Of a stretch of DNA of 64,000 bases, positions 34,664 through 44,526 are shown one piece after another. The stretch spans positions 629,006 to 693,005 of the forward strand of contig NZ_JAOANI010000015.1 of the NCBI RefSeq assembly GCF_025318105.1, read 5' to 3'. The notes under the pieces were generated by a model that searched no databases, was not told where the DNA came from, and was given only the letters and a program-made list of their open reading frames with translations. Each line of letters starts with the position of its first letter. Positions within the stretch are counted from its first letter, which is position 1. A program made the position numbers and the translations under genes. This DNA comes from Venatoribacter pacificus. GTDB taxonomy: Bacteria > Pseudomonadota > Gammaproteobacteria > Pseudomonadales > Oceanobacteraceae.

Positions 34664-36364
34664 GTGCTGATAGTGAACCCACTACTCCATACCGAATTAC
34701 CGACCTTGCTGCTGTTAAGTGCCGACGATGCTCTGCCATCGCTGCATTTGTCGGACGTTACGCTGCAGCCGGCCGCCTCGCTTGATGACATCTGTGCTGC
34801 CTGGCTGGAAGCGCAACATGGTGTCGTGTGTCTGTACAGCAAACGCTTTAATGGCTGGCTGGAAGCGGCGATTGAGCGGGTGCGGCTGATGCTGCCAGAG
34901 GCACCGCTGCTGGTGTTACTGGAACACCTCAGTGATGAAGAGAAACTCATCAGCGCCGGTGTACAGGAAATACTGAGCCTGCATCAGGCGAAATCCGGGC
35001 TGCTGTCGCATGTGATGCTGCTGGCGATGGCCCGTCGCCAGTACGATATTGATCAGAAGCACGCCGCCCATCACGATCCTCTTACCGGGTTAGCCAATCG
35101 TGGTCTGTTTCAGGACCGTCTTGATCATTGTCTGGTGCAGAGTCAGCGCCGTGGGCTGGATGTCAGCCTGTTGTTTGTCGATCTCGACCGCTTCCGGGTT
35201 GTTAACGAATTGCATGGTCATCAGTTTGGTGACTTGCTGCTGATTGCCTGCGCACAGCGTTTGCGGGATACCCTGCGTCGCTCTGATACCGTGGCGCGTC
35301 TGGGTGGCAACAGTTTTGCGGTGATACTTGAAGCCGGTGGTCATCAGGACAATGAACAGATGAGTGCGGCGGTGGCACAAAAAATCAGCACGGCGTTTCA
35401 GCGGCCATTTGCGATTGGTGGTGAGGAGATATTCTCGACCGTCAGCATCGGCATTGAGCTGGCCAGCCGGGTCAGTTACGACGCCGGACAACTGGTGCGC
35501 CATGCCGAACTGGCGTTGCATCAGGCTAAGCGCGAAGGGCGTAATGTCAGCCATGTATTTTGTCATCGCAGCTCTCCGGCCGACAAAATCCGCGTCGGTC
35601 TGGAAAGTGCGCTGCACCATGCTCTGGAGCGTGAAGAGCTGCGCCTGGTTTACCAGCCTCAGGTCAGTATCAGTGATCAGTGTTTTACCGGTGTTGAGGT
35701 TTTGCTGCGCTGGCAGCACCCGGTGCTGGGCGATGTTTCACCGGCCATTTTTATACCGGTGCTGGAAGAAACCGGGTTGATCGAACGCTTCGGCGAGTGG
35801 GTGTTACGCAATGCCTGCCAGCAGTATGCCGACTGGCTCAGCCAGGGGCTGGTGCCAGAGGACAGCAAATTGTCAGTCAACCTGTCACCGCGTCAGTTCC
35901 GCCAGCGTGATCTGGCCGAACGTATTCAACAGCTGTTGGCCGATTGCGCGTTGCCGCCTCAGAGGCTGACACTGGAGATTACCGAAAGCACGCTGATGGT
36001 TAATCTTGATCATGGCGTGCAGATTCTCAACCGTCTGCGCACACTGGGCGTGTCGGTGGCGATTGATGATTTTGGTACCGGTTATTCATCATTAGCCTAC
36101 CTGAAAGACCTGCCAATCGATTACCTGAAAATCGACCGCATGTTTGTGCAAGACATCGTCACCGATACCCACGATGCCGCCATTGCCAGTTCGATCATTA
36201 ACCTGGCCCATAATCTGGGGTTGAAAGTGATTGCTGAAGGCGTTGAAGACAGCGCCATGCTCGATGTTCTGGCGGTGTTTGGCTGTGACCAGTATCAGGG
36301 CTTTTACTTTGCCCGGCCCTTGCCGGCGGCCGATATTCCGGCGCTGGTAACGCGCAGCGTGTGA
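34664..36364 (+). CDS. GGDEF-EAL protein with degenerate motifs
   Basis: 566 residues from GTG 34664; GTG 34673 is also possible. The N-terminal 125 residues look like a degenerate response-regulator receiver (LLVLLEHLSDEEKLISAGV). A GGDEF-type domain follows with the active motif changed to GGNSF (RLGGNSFAV), so cyclase activity is unlikely. The EAL-type domain has EVL in place of EAL (GVEVLLRWQHP) but keeps the NLSPRQF, ESTLM and DDFGTGYSSLAYL motifs, so phosphodiesterase activity is possible. No membrane segment. It sits between thyA and folA, which are close neighbours in related genomes. Confidence 0.87.
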   Translation: MLIVNPLLHTELPTLLLLSADDALPSLHLSDVTLQPAASLDDICAAWLEAQHGVVCLYSKRFNGWLEAAIERVRLMLPEAPLLVLLEHLSDEEKLISAGVQEILSLHQAKSGLLSHVMLLAMARRQYDIDQKHAAHHDPLTGLANRGLFQDRLDHCLVQSQRRGLDVSLLFVDLDRFRVVNELHGHQFGDLLLIACAQRLRDTLRRSDTVARLGGNSFAVILEAGGHQDNEQMSAAVAQKISTAFQRPFAIGGEEIFSTVSIGIELASRVSYDAGQLVRHAELALHQAKREGRNVSHVFCHRSSPADKIRVGLESALHHALEREELRLVYQPQVSISDQCFTGVEVLLRWQHPVLGDVSPAIFIPVLEETGLIERFGEWVLRNACQQYADWLSQGLVPEDSKLSVNLSPRQFRQRDLAERIQQLLADCALPPQRLTLEITESTLMVNLDHGVQILNRLRTLGVSVAIDDFGTGYSSLAYLKDLPIDYLKIDRMFVQDIVTDTHDAAIASSIINLAHNLGLKVIAEGVEDSAMLDVLAVFGCDQYQGFYFARPLPAADIPALVTRSV

Positions 36365-36393
36365 TACCACGCTGCGCCTGAAGCCAGACCCTG

Positions 36394-36404
36394 AGACCAG
36401 ACGG
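36394..36404 (+). repeat. Right copy of the 11-base direct repeat
   Basis: AGACCAGACGG, identical to 34612-34622, in the 89-base gap before folA. Confidence 0.5.
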
Positions 36405-36453
36405 AGCTTAGACGCAGTGGTATGATGGCGCTTTTGCACAACGGAAGCTGGCT

Positions 36454-36969
36454 GTGAAATTCTCTCTGATTGTCGCCCTCGCCGAAAACCGCGTGATCGG
36501 TATCGATAACAAGCTGCCCTGGTATCTGCCTAACGACCTGAAATATTTCAAACAGGTGACCATGGGCAAAACCATTGTAATGGGCCGCAAAACCTATGAA
36601 AGCATTGGCAAGCCACTGCCGGGCCGTACCAATATCATCATTACCCGTCAGGCTGGTTATCAGCCACCGGGCGCTAATGACAGCGTGAAAGTGGTTGCCT
36701 CCCTCGAAGCGGCCCGTGAGCTGGCAGAGAGTATTGCGCTGATTAACGGCCAGGATGAAGCGATGATTATTGGCGGTGCCGAAATCTACACTCAGGCGCT
36801 GACGCTGGTGGATCGTATGTATCTGACCGAAGTCCATGCTGAGGTAGAAGGCGATGCTTTCTTCCCCGAGTTTGAACGCAGTGCCTGGCAGGAAGTCGCC
36901 CGCGAAGACTTCGCCGCCGAAGGCCCGAATCCGTACAACTACAGCTTTGTGGTGTACGAACGCGCCTGA
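36454..36969 (+). CDS. folA: Dihydrofolate reductase
   Basis: 171 residues from GTG 36454. The type I signature is intact: IVALAENRVIGIDNKLPWYL, GRKTYESIGKPLPGRTNIII and IGGAEIYTQAL. The acidic residue of the active site sits in WYLPNDLKYFK. It reduces dihydrofolate to tetrahydrofolate using NADPH. Confidence 0.95.
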   Translation: MKFSLIVALAENRVIGIDNKLPWYLPNDLKYFKQVTMGKTIVMGRKTYESIGKPLPGRTNIIITRQAGYQPPGANDSVKVVASLEAARELAESIALINGQDEAMIIGGAEIYTQALTLVDRMYLTEVHAEVEGDAFFPEFERSAWQEVAREDFAAEGPNPYNYSFVVYERA

Positions 36970-36981
36970 GCGGCAATTGAA

Positions 36982-37005
36982 TTGGCATCTGAGTTGGTAT
37001 CTGAG
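36982..37005 (+). repeat. 12-base tandem repeat after folA
   Basis: TTGGCATCTGAG followed directly by TTGGTATCTGAG, then TTGG again: two tandem units with one base difference, in the gap after folA. Confidence 0.8.
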
Positions 37006-37054
37006 TTGGCCTTCGGGCAGATCCGCTGAGCGGCTGTACTGAACCTGATGTTAA

Positions 37055-37112
37055 GAGTGGCCTCTAATCCCTTCTGCCGGAGCCTGTTCCGGCGAAGGAA
37101 GGGATGCCACTC
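37055..37112 (+). other. Long interrupted hairpin in the leader of the gene at 37115
   Basis: Three paired blocks nest in order: GAGTGGC (37055) with GCCACTC (37106), ATCCCTTC (37067) with GAAGGGAT (37098), and GCCGGA (37076) with TCCGGC (37088). This makes about 21 base pairs over 58 bases. No T-run follows. The purine-rich GGAAGGGA within the right arm is the only ribosome-site-like sequence before the TTG start at 37115, so it would be hidden in the stem. Confidence 0.75.
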
Positions 37113-37114
37113 AT

Positions 37115-37693
37115 TTGTTTTATCTGCTGCACAATCCTTTGGTTCTGGCTTTAGGTGTATCGCTGCTGCTGCACCTGTTGCTGTTGGCTGCGCCGCTACA
37201 GCGGGCAGTACAGCCAACAGAGCTTATGCCAGTGTTGCGGCTGAGTCTGCAGGCTGCTTTGCCTGTGCAGACAGTGCCCGACAATAAGCCTCATCAACAC
37301 TTGCCTGAACAACTCGCTACTCCTGCAGCAGAAAACCCGGCAACAGAAAACCCTGCAGCACCTGCCGTACCGGATAAAGCGCAGGAAACCTCAGAAAGCG
37401 CTGAACCTCAATTGACCTCGCCGCCGCTATTGCGCCTGCCTGCCGGGACGATGGACGCCATCAGCGAACAGCCGCTACAAAGTGCACCTTTCGATCCGCG
37501 TTTGCGTCGTCAGCTGAATGCGGTGCGCAGTGAAAGGCAACGACCACAGCGTGATTTTATTGAAAGCGGTGAGGCTGGCAGTCTTGCACCCCAGCAGCTG
37601 CGCGTAGGCGATCATTGCTTTCTCTACAGCGAAAAAGATGCGCTGGATGAAGACAGCTTTGATGTCTGGTCGCCGGTGAATTGCGTGCAGTAA
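37115..37693 (+). CDS. Membrane-anchored proline-rich protein of unknown function
   Basis: 192 residues from TTG 37115, the first usable start. One N-terminal membrane helix (LVLALGVSLLLHLLLLAAPL) is followed by a low-complexity Pro/Ala/Glu-rich linker (about 50-110) and a basic segment (FDPRLRRQLNAVRSERQRP). A short C-terminal block holds two cysteines (DHCFLYSEKDALDEDSFDVW, then SPVNC). The arrangement recalls TonB-like or periplasmic scaffold proteins, but I do not recognise the family. A strong terminator follows directly. Confidence 0.65.
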   Translation: MFYLLHNPLVLALGVSLLLHLLLLAAPLQRAVQPTELMPVLRLSLQAALPVQTVPDNKPHQHLPEQLATPAAENPATENPAAPAVPDKAQETSESAEPQLTSPPLLRLPAGTMDAISEQPLQSAPFDPRLRRQLNAVRSERQRPQRDFIESGEAGSLAPQQLRVGDHCFLYSEKDALDEDSFDVWSPVNCVQ

Positions 37694-37710
37694 GGTGATA
37701 TTTCCACAAT

Positions 37711-37741
37711 AAAAAACGGGCCTCATCTGAGGCCCGTTTTT
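37711..37741. terminator. Terminator between the unknown gene and the acyl-CoA ligase gene
   Basis: AAAAACGGGCCTCA pairs with TGAGGCCCGTTTTT, with A-run and T-run at the ends. It serves both convergent genes. Confidence 0.92.
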
Positions 37742-37767
37742 ATACGCTTGCTGTTAGATCCTGGGTA

Positions 37768-39396
37768 TCAGGACTCTTTAGCCTGAGCGCGCAGAATAAA
37801 CTTCTGGATCTTACCGGTAGAGGTTTTCGGTAAGTCACCAAACACCACGTGACGCGGGATTTTAAAGTGCGCCATATTGGCGCGGCAGAAGTCCATAATC
37901 GCTGCGGCGTCTTCTTCGGCCCCCGGCTTCAGCTTAACGAAAGCACAAGGCGTTTCGCCCCATTTTTCATCCGGCTTGGCGACCACTGCGGCTTCTTCTA
38001 CATCGGGGTGACGGTAAAGAATATCTTCCACTTCGATGGAGGAAATATTCTCGCCACCGGAGATGATGATGTCCTTTGAGCGGTCTTTGATCTCGATATA
38101 ACCATCTTCGTGCCATACCGCCAGATCCCCGGTGTGGAACCAGTCACCGGCAAAAGCCTCTTCGCTGGCGCGCGGGTTTTTCAGGTAGCCTTTCATCACG
38201 ATATTGCCGCGGATAAAAATCTCACCAATGGTTTCGCCATCGCGGGCCACCGGCTGCAGGTTATCCGGATCGGCAACCATCAGATCCTGCTGCATCGGGC
38301 TCTTCACACCCTGGCGGGCTTTCAGCGCGGCGCGTTCACCCGGCGTGCGCTCATTCCAGGCCTCGTCCCACTCACACACCACACAAGGGCCGTAGGTTTC
38401 GGTCAGACCATAAACGTGGGTCACTTTAAAGCCCATGGCTTCCATACCTTCGATCACCGCAGCCGGAGGCGCTGCACCGGCCACCATGGCGTTAACCTGA
38501 TGTTCGATGCCTTCCTTCATTTCGGCTGGCGCATTGTTGAGCATGTTCAGCACAATCGGCGCGCCGCAGAAGTGCGACACTTTATGATCTTTAATGGCGC
38601 CATAAATGGCGTCGGCACGGACATGACGCAGGGAAACACTGACCCCGGCCGCAGCGGCAATACTCCATGGGAAACACCAGCCATTGCAGTGGAACAGCGG
38701 CAGAATCCACAGGTACGCCGGGTGCTTGCCCATATCCCAGGAAATAATGTTGTTGGCGGCGTTCAGGTAGGCGCCACGGTGGTGATACACCACCCCTTTC
38801 GGGTTGCCTGTGGTGCCGGAGGTATAATTCAGGGTAACGGCCTGCCATTCGTTTTCCGGCAGTTCCCAGGCGAAATCCGGGTCAGATTTTTCCAGCAGCT
38901 GCTCGTAGGTTTGTTCACCCAGCAGTTCGCCACCGTCGAAATACGGGTCATCAACGGCGATGATCAGCGGTTTAACCGCCAGTAATTTCAGGGCTTTGCT
39001 GGCAACGTCGCTGAATTCACGGTCAACAAACAGAATGCGGGTTTCGGCATGCTGCAGAATAAAGGCTACGGCTTCGGCATCAAGACGGGTGTTGATGGCA
39101 TTCAGCACGGCACCGCTCATCGGCACACCAAAGTGCGCTTCAAACATCGGGGGAATATTGGCGCACAGGAAAGAAACGGTTTCACCGTGTTGAATCCCCA
39201 GTGCTTTCAGACCAGAGGCCAGACGCACGCAGCGCTCGTAGGTTTCACCCCAGGTGTAAGTGGTGTCCTGATGAATCTGGGCGGTGCGCTGCGGGTAAAC
39301 AAAGGCCGCGCGCTGCAGATAGCTGATCGGCGATAAGGCGGTGTAGTTGGCCGGATTAGCATCCAGACCCATTTCATAAATGTTGTAGTGCTGCAT
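37768..39396 (-). CDS. AMP-forming acyl-CoA synthetase
   Basis: Started at ATG 39396 (MQHYNIYEMGLDANPANYTA) behind a GGGGG site, giving 542 residues. Adenylate-forming motifs are present: LNYTSGTTGNPKGVVYHHRG, THVYGLTETYGP, GDWFHTGDLA and the catalytic lysine in PKTSTGKIQKF. Closest in pattern to medium-chain (AlkK-like) and methylmercaptopropionate-CoA ligases. It activates a fatty or related acid with ATP and CoA; the exact substrate is not readable. Confidence 0.88.
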   Translation of the reverse strand: MQHYNIYEMGLDANPANYTALSPISYLQRAAFVYPQRTAQIHQDTTYTWGETYERCVRLASGLKALGIQHGETVSFLCANIPPMFEAHFGVPMSGAVLNAINTRLDAEAVAFILQHAETRILFVDREFSDVASKALKLLAVKPLIIAVDDPYFDGGELLGEQTYEQLLEKSDPDFAWELPENEWQAVTLNYTSGTTGNPKGVVYHHRGAYLNAANNIISWDMGKHPAYLWILPLFHCNGWCFPWSIAAAAGVSVSLRHVRADAIYGAIKDHKVSHFCGAPIVLNMLNNAPAEMKEGIEHQVNAMVAGAAPPAAVIEGMEAMGFKVTHVYGLTETYGPCVVCEWDEAWNERTPGERAALKARQGVKSPMQQDLMVADPDNLQPVARDGETIGEIFIRGNIVMKGYLKNPRASEEAFAGDWFHTGDLAVWHEDGYIEIKDRSKDIIISGGENISSIEVEDILYRHPDVEEAAVVAKPDEKWGETPCAFVKLKPGAEEDAAAIMDFCRANMAHFKIPRHVVFGDLPKTSTGKIQKFILRAQAKES

Positions 39397-39622
39397 ACAG
39401 CCCCCGGATAAGCAGTAAAGGCCGGCGCCTGACACACCGTTGTGCGTTGCGTACACGATAAGCGCAGTGCCGGAGAAAGGGAGGCATTAAAAGCCCGCAC
39501 TCTCTGGGTGTGAATGCGACATAGGTATAAACGACTAAGTAGAACTACGGGCTGTATGGCACGACGGCTTAGCAGCGCCGCTGAGCGCAGAATGCGCCCT
39601 GCGGCGTCGCGGCCCAGAGGGA

Positions 39623-39976
39623 TTATTGCTGCGGCATGTTCTGTTTGATACGGCCGAGGAAAAAGTCTTTTAACATGACCCAATCCCCCATGAAGCTCCA
39701 CAGCGGGTACTTAAATGTCGCCGGTTTATTGTGCTCAAAGAAGAAATGACCGATCCAGGCCTGGCCATAACCAGCAACCAGAGCCAGTGGCAGCAGCGCA
39801 TACTGACCGCTCCACAGGGCGTAGATAAGAATGCTGAGCGCGCTCAGGCTGCCGGTGTAGTGCAGTACCCGGCAAACCGGGTTGGAATGTTCACCCAAAT
39901 AGTAAGGATAAAACTCAGCAAAGCTTTTGAACTCTGGTGTTTGTTGGGTTTGAGTCGAAGAGGTCGGATGGGTCAT
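39623..39976 (-). CDS. DUF962 (Mpo1-like) membrane protein
   Basis: 117 residues with the DUF962 pattern: SFAEFYPYYLGEHSNPVCRV with the conserved histidine, LHYTGS, and GYGQAWIGHFFFEHNKPATF, containing the histidines that bind iron in yeast Mpo1. Two or three hydrophobic segments. Mpo1 is an iron-dependent dioxygenase of 2-hydroxy fatty acids; the bacterial role is inferred. Divergent from the AraC gene. Confidence 0.85.
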   Translation of the reverse strand: MTHPTSSTQTQQTPEFKSFAEFYPYYLGEHSNPVCRVLHYTGSLSALSILIYALWSGQYALLPLALVAGYGQAWIGHFFFEHNKPATFKYPLWSFMGDWVMLKDFFLGRIKQNMPQQ

Positions 39977-40121
39977 GGTTGCCTGCCTTGCCGGATGGCT
40001 TGTTATACGTGGTTATTGTTATGTGTTGAGTCTGTTCAACATACGTCAGAGCGGCACAAGTCGATTGGCTTTTCGGGTCATATTATTATCATAATGAGTC
40101 ATTTTTAGGCGGAGTATGCCT

Positions 40122-41144
40122 GTGTCATCACCCTTACAGATTGGCAAGGCGCCGTTGGCGACGACATCCAGTGCCTGGGTGCGCCTGCTGTTACAGGGTG
40201 CCGAAGGTTTTGGCCTGAGCAGCACAATCCTGTGTGAGCAGGCGGGTATTGATGCCGGAGTACTACAGCAGCCGCAGGGACGTATTCCGCAGACTCGGGT
40301 AACCGCGCTGTGGAGTGCGATAACGCGGGCTTGTCCGGATGATGATCTGGCTCTGGCCATTGGCCGCGATATCCGTCTGGAACATGCGCCGGTGATCAGC
40401 TTTGCTATGCAATCCAGCCGTAACCTGCGCGAAGCACTGGAACGGCTGCTGCGCTTTCACCGCCTGATCGGTGAAGCCATCGACCTGCCGCTGCAGGAAA
40501 CTGCCCAAGGTGTACGTATCAGTTTTCACGCCCGCCAGCCGGTGCCGCTGTTGTCGTTACATACCGCCATGGTAGCGCTGGTGGCGATGGCGCGCTGGCT
40601 GACCCATCAGCCGGTCAGGCCGCTGAACGTCAGCCTGCGCAGTCAGCCACCGCTGCACCCGCAGCGCTGGCAGCACTACTTTGGCTGTCCGGTGCAGTTT
40701 TCCGCGTCACAGAACAGTATCGAATTCAGCCATGAACTGCTGGCCACTGCCGTTGCCGGGGCTAATCCGCAGCAGGCGGCGGCGCAGGATCTGGCGGCGC
40801 GCCATGCCTTGCAGCAGCTGAATGAACAGCAGGCACTGGCCCATGTGCGCTACTGGATCGAACAGTCGCTGCTGCTGGGTGAGCCGGATCGCGCCTGGGT
40901 CGCCGGTTGCCTGGGCTTAAGCATCAGCACTCTGCAGCGCCGTCTGCGCGTCCACGGTGTAACCTTCAGACAACTGCTGGAAGAAGTCCGGCGTGAGCAG
41001 GCACAGCGCTTATTGCAGCAGGGTGTGGCGTTGCCGGAAATCGCCCTGCGTCTGGGGTATCAGGAGCAAAGCAACTTTCAGCGGGCATTCAAGCGCTGGT
41101 TCGCTCAAACGCCGGGGCAGGCGAGGAGTGATCGTTTCGAATAG
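40122..41144 (+). CDS. AraC-family transcriptional regulator
   Basis: GTG 40122 is preferred because GGAG lies seven bases upstream; ATG 40116 is too close to it. The 340-residue protein has an N-terminal ligand domain of the Arabinose_bd type (about 15-200, LEHAPVISFAMQSSRNLREA) and a C-terminal double helix-turn-helix (about 245-335, AGCLGLSISTLQRRLRVHGV and LGYQEQSNFQRAFKRWF). This OruR/ArgR-like subgroup often controls lipid or amino acid catabolism. Target unknown; the divergent DUF962 gene is a candidate. Confidence 0.87.
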   Translation: MSSPLQIGKAPLATTSSAWVRLLLQGAEGFGLSSTILCEQAGIDAGVLQQPQGRIPQTRVTALWSAITRACPDDDLALAIGRDIRLEHAPVISFAMQSSRNLREALERLLRFHRLIGEAIDLPLQETAQGVRISFHARQPVPLLSLHTAMVALVAMARWLTHQPVRPLNVSLRSQPPLHPQRWQHYFGCPVQFSASQNSIEFSHELLATAVAGANPQQAAAQDLAARHALQQLNEQQALAHVRYWIEQSLLLGEPDRAWVAGCLGLSISTLQRRLRVHGVTFRQLLEEVRREQAQRLLQQGVALPEIALRLGYQEQSNFQRAFKRWFAQTPGQARSDRFE

Positions 41145-41205
41145 CGTTGGTAATACAATACATATTTGCGAATAGTTATTATTTCGTATATTGTTCGCCG
41201 CCTTT

Positions 41206-41224
41206 GATATTGATTCTTATTAAC
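41206..41224. promoter_or_regulatory. Fur-box-like site before the RCC1 gene
   Basis: GATATTGATTCTTATTAAC matches the 19-base Fur consensus at 14 positions and ends 11 bases before the ATG at 41236. The AT-rich stretch just upstream (41169-41187) has further GATAAT-like hexamers. Confidence 0.5.
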
Positions 41225-41235
41225 GGGTGGCTGTC

Positions 41236-42755
41236 ATGCAACGCTTTTTCCTGCCGGTTTTACCGGTTCTGTTTCTCCTGGGCTGTGGTGCGGACGATGA
41301 CAACAGCAATGCTCCGGACATCACCGCACCACAACTCAGTGGCCAGTTTCCCGCTGATTCGGCGATCTCGCAAAGCCGTCTGCTGACATTGACGGGCATC
41401 GTCAGCGATGACAGCAAACTGGGCAGCGTAGAGATTATCCGCGGCGAACAAACCTTCAGTGCTGATTTGCAGCTGGACGACGATGGCCGTAGTGGTCAAT
41501 TCAGTGCTGCACTCCGCTTGAGCGGCGGTCTTAATACATTTCAGATTGTGGTAACCGATGCGGCTGGTAACCAGACCCGTGCAAGCCATCAGGCTTATTT
41601 CGGTAAGCGGGTTACGGCTGGTGGTGCGCACTCCGGCGCGATTGTTGAAGGCAAAACCTATGTCTGGGGTCGTAATAACAAAGGCCAGCTGGGACTGGGC
41701 ATGACCAGCAAGCTGGCCAGTGATGAATCCCATCCGCTGACGCCGGTGTTACTGCCAACCAGCAAGACGTTTGTGTCGCTGGCGTTTAATCAGAATGCCT
41801 CATTGGCACTGGCCGCTGATGGTACGGTCTGGAGTTGGGGAGACGGTGCCAATGGTCAGCTCGGACTGGGCAGTGCAGCGGCGGAAACGGCAGATACAAG
41901 CACCAGGCTGACGCCGCTACAGGTACCGGGCATCACCGATGCGGTGTCTGTTGTACGTGGCTATGGTCATTCGCTGGTGCTGCATAACGACGGCACAGTC
42001 TCTGCGTTTGGCAGCAATAATCTTGGCCAGTTAGGCGATGGCTCCGCCCTTAACCGTGATTATCCGGTGCGCTTAACTCTGACGGGTATTGTGCAGGTCG
42101 CCGCATCGTCCGGCAGTTCTTATGCGCTGGATGAGCAGGGGGTTCTCTGGGGGTGGGGCGCCAATGACTACGCCAACCTGGGTTTAGCCAGCGAAGATAC
42201 CGAGGTACACAGCACGCCCGTGCAGATTCCGCTGCCGCAAGCGATTACTGCTGTAGCTGCCGGTCGTGATCATGTACTGGCGCTGGGTAAAAGCGGTCAG
42301 GTGTATGCGTGGGGTCTGAACTTCAGCAGTCAGGTGGGTTTATTTGTCAGCGAGCAATGGCCGGAAGTGGTCACAAGCCCGCAGCTGCTGCCGTGGTTCA
42401 GCGATGTGCAGGCGGTCTGGGCTAATGGCAATCAGAGTTTTGTGAAGCGCGCCGATGGCAAGGTCTATCCTTGGGGACAGAACATGCTCGGTACGCTGGG
42501 TATTGAGCAGGACGACGATGTCGAAGCGCCACTGAGCCCGATTCTGCAATTTGATAATGCGCTGGATTTGGGTAACGGAGCGCTGCATACCGTTGGTCTG
42601 CGCGGCGATGGTCAGTTGTTCTCCTGGGGCTGGAGCTTTGAGGGATCGCTGGGTGGCAGTGATCTTATTAATCTGTGGGGCTACCGCGTACCGGTGCTGG
42701 TATCCGTACCCGCAGCTGCAGCGGCAACATCTGCGGCGATGGTGACGTCAGCGCC

Positions 42756-42759
<4 letters not shown>
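41236..42759 (+). CDS. RCC1-repeat beta-propeller lipoprotein
   Basis: 507 residues from ATG 41236. Lipoprotein signal with lipid-accepting C17 (LPVLFLLGC). Residues about 30-125 form an Ig-like domain (ITAPQLSGQFPADSAIS; VVTDAAGNQT). Then come seven RCC1 blades, each with a WG-N-x-GQLGxG-like core: YVWGRNNKGQLGLG, VWSWGDGANGQLGLG, VSAFGSNNLGQLGDG, LWGWGANDYANLG, VYAWGLNFSSQVG, VYPWGQNMLGTLG and LFSWGWSFEGSLG, a complete seven-bladed propeller. It likely faces the periplasm or cell surface. Its TGA overlaps the next gene's ATG, so the two are translationally coupled. Function unknown. Confidence 0.85.
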
Positions 42760-44090
<1,331 letters not shown>

Positions 44091-44526
44091 GGCTTTATCG
44101 GCGACGTTCAGAGCGGACATTATGGATGATGTCCGCTTCTCTCTCCGGCTGTGGCTGTCTGCCGGGCTCTCACTTCTCTGTTTTATCGGTCGTTGCTTTT
44201 TATGTGATGGCTTTTCTCATGCTAATGGTTGATTTTTAGCTCAGCTCATTTTTTGCCATACGCTTTTAATGGTCCGCAGATATAGCTGTCAGCGCGATCT
44301 TTCCTCGCGTCGATGGCGTAAAAACCAGTACAGATTGCACAAACCGCCTGTGCACAACCCCTGACCTGGCCTGAGCAGACAGAAAGGACTCCGATGCGTC
44401 TTCCTAAGCGGACAAAAGCTGATCTGCATTGCAGCATAACGGCGAAGGTTTTCTGATAGGCTAGGGTTATAACAACCAGAATGTTCTCACTGTCGCCGGC
44501 CGGTGGCAGTCACGGAGGAACGAATC
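44091..44526. other. Intergenic region before phaZ
   Basis: 436 bases. A hairpin (GCGGACAT at 44113 with ATGTCCGC at 44129) lies near the end of the di-haem gene without a T-run. A 36-codon frame at 44122 has weak ribosome-site support and is not called. The right end must hold the phaZ promoter, but no clear -35/-10 pair was found. Confidence 0.5.

Noticed and set aside
38110..38985. A 291-codon open frame antisense to the acyl-CoA synthetase
   Set aside because: All adenylate-forming motifs are on the minus strand, and the plus-strand frame has no ribosome site or recognisable domain.
44122..44232. A 36-codon frame after the di-haem gene
   Set aside because: Its start lies inside a hairpin, the ribosome site is weak, and the composition is unremarkable.
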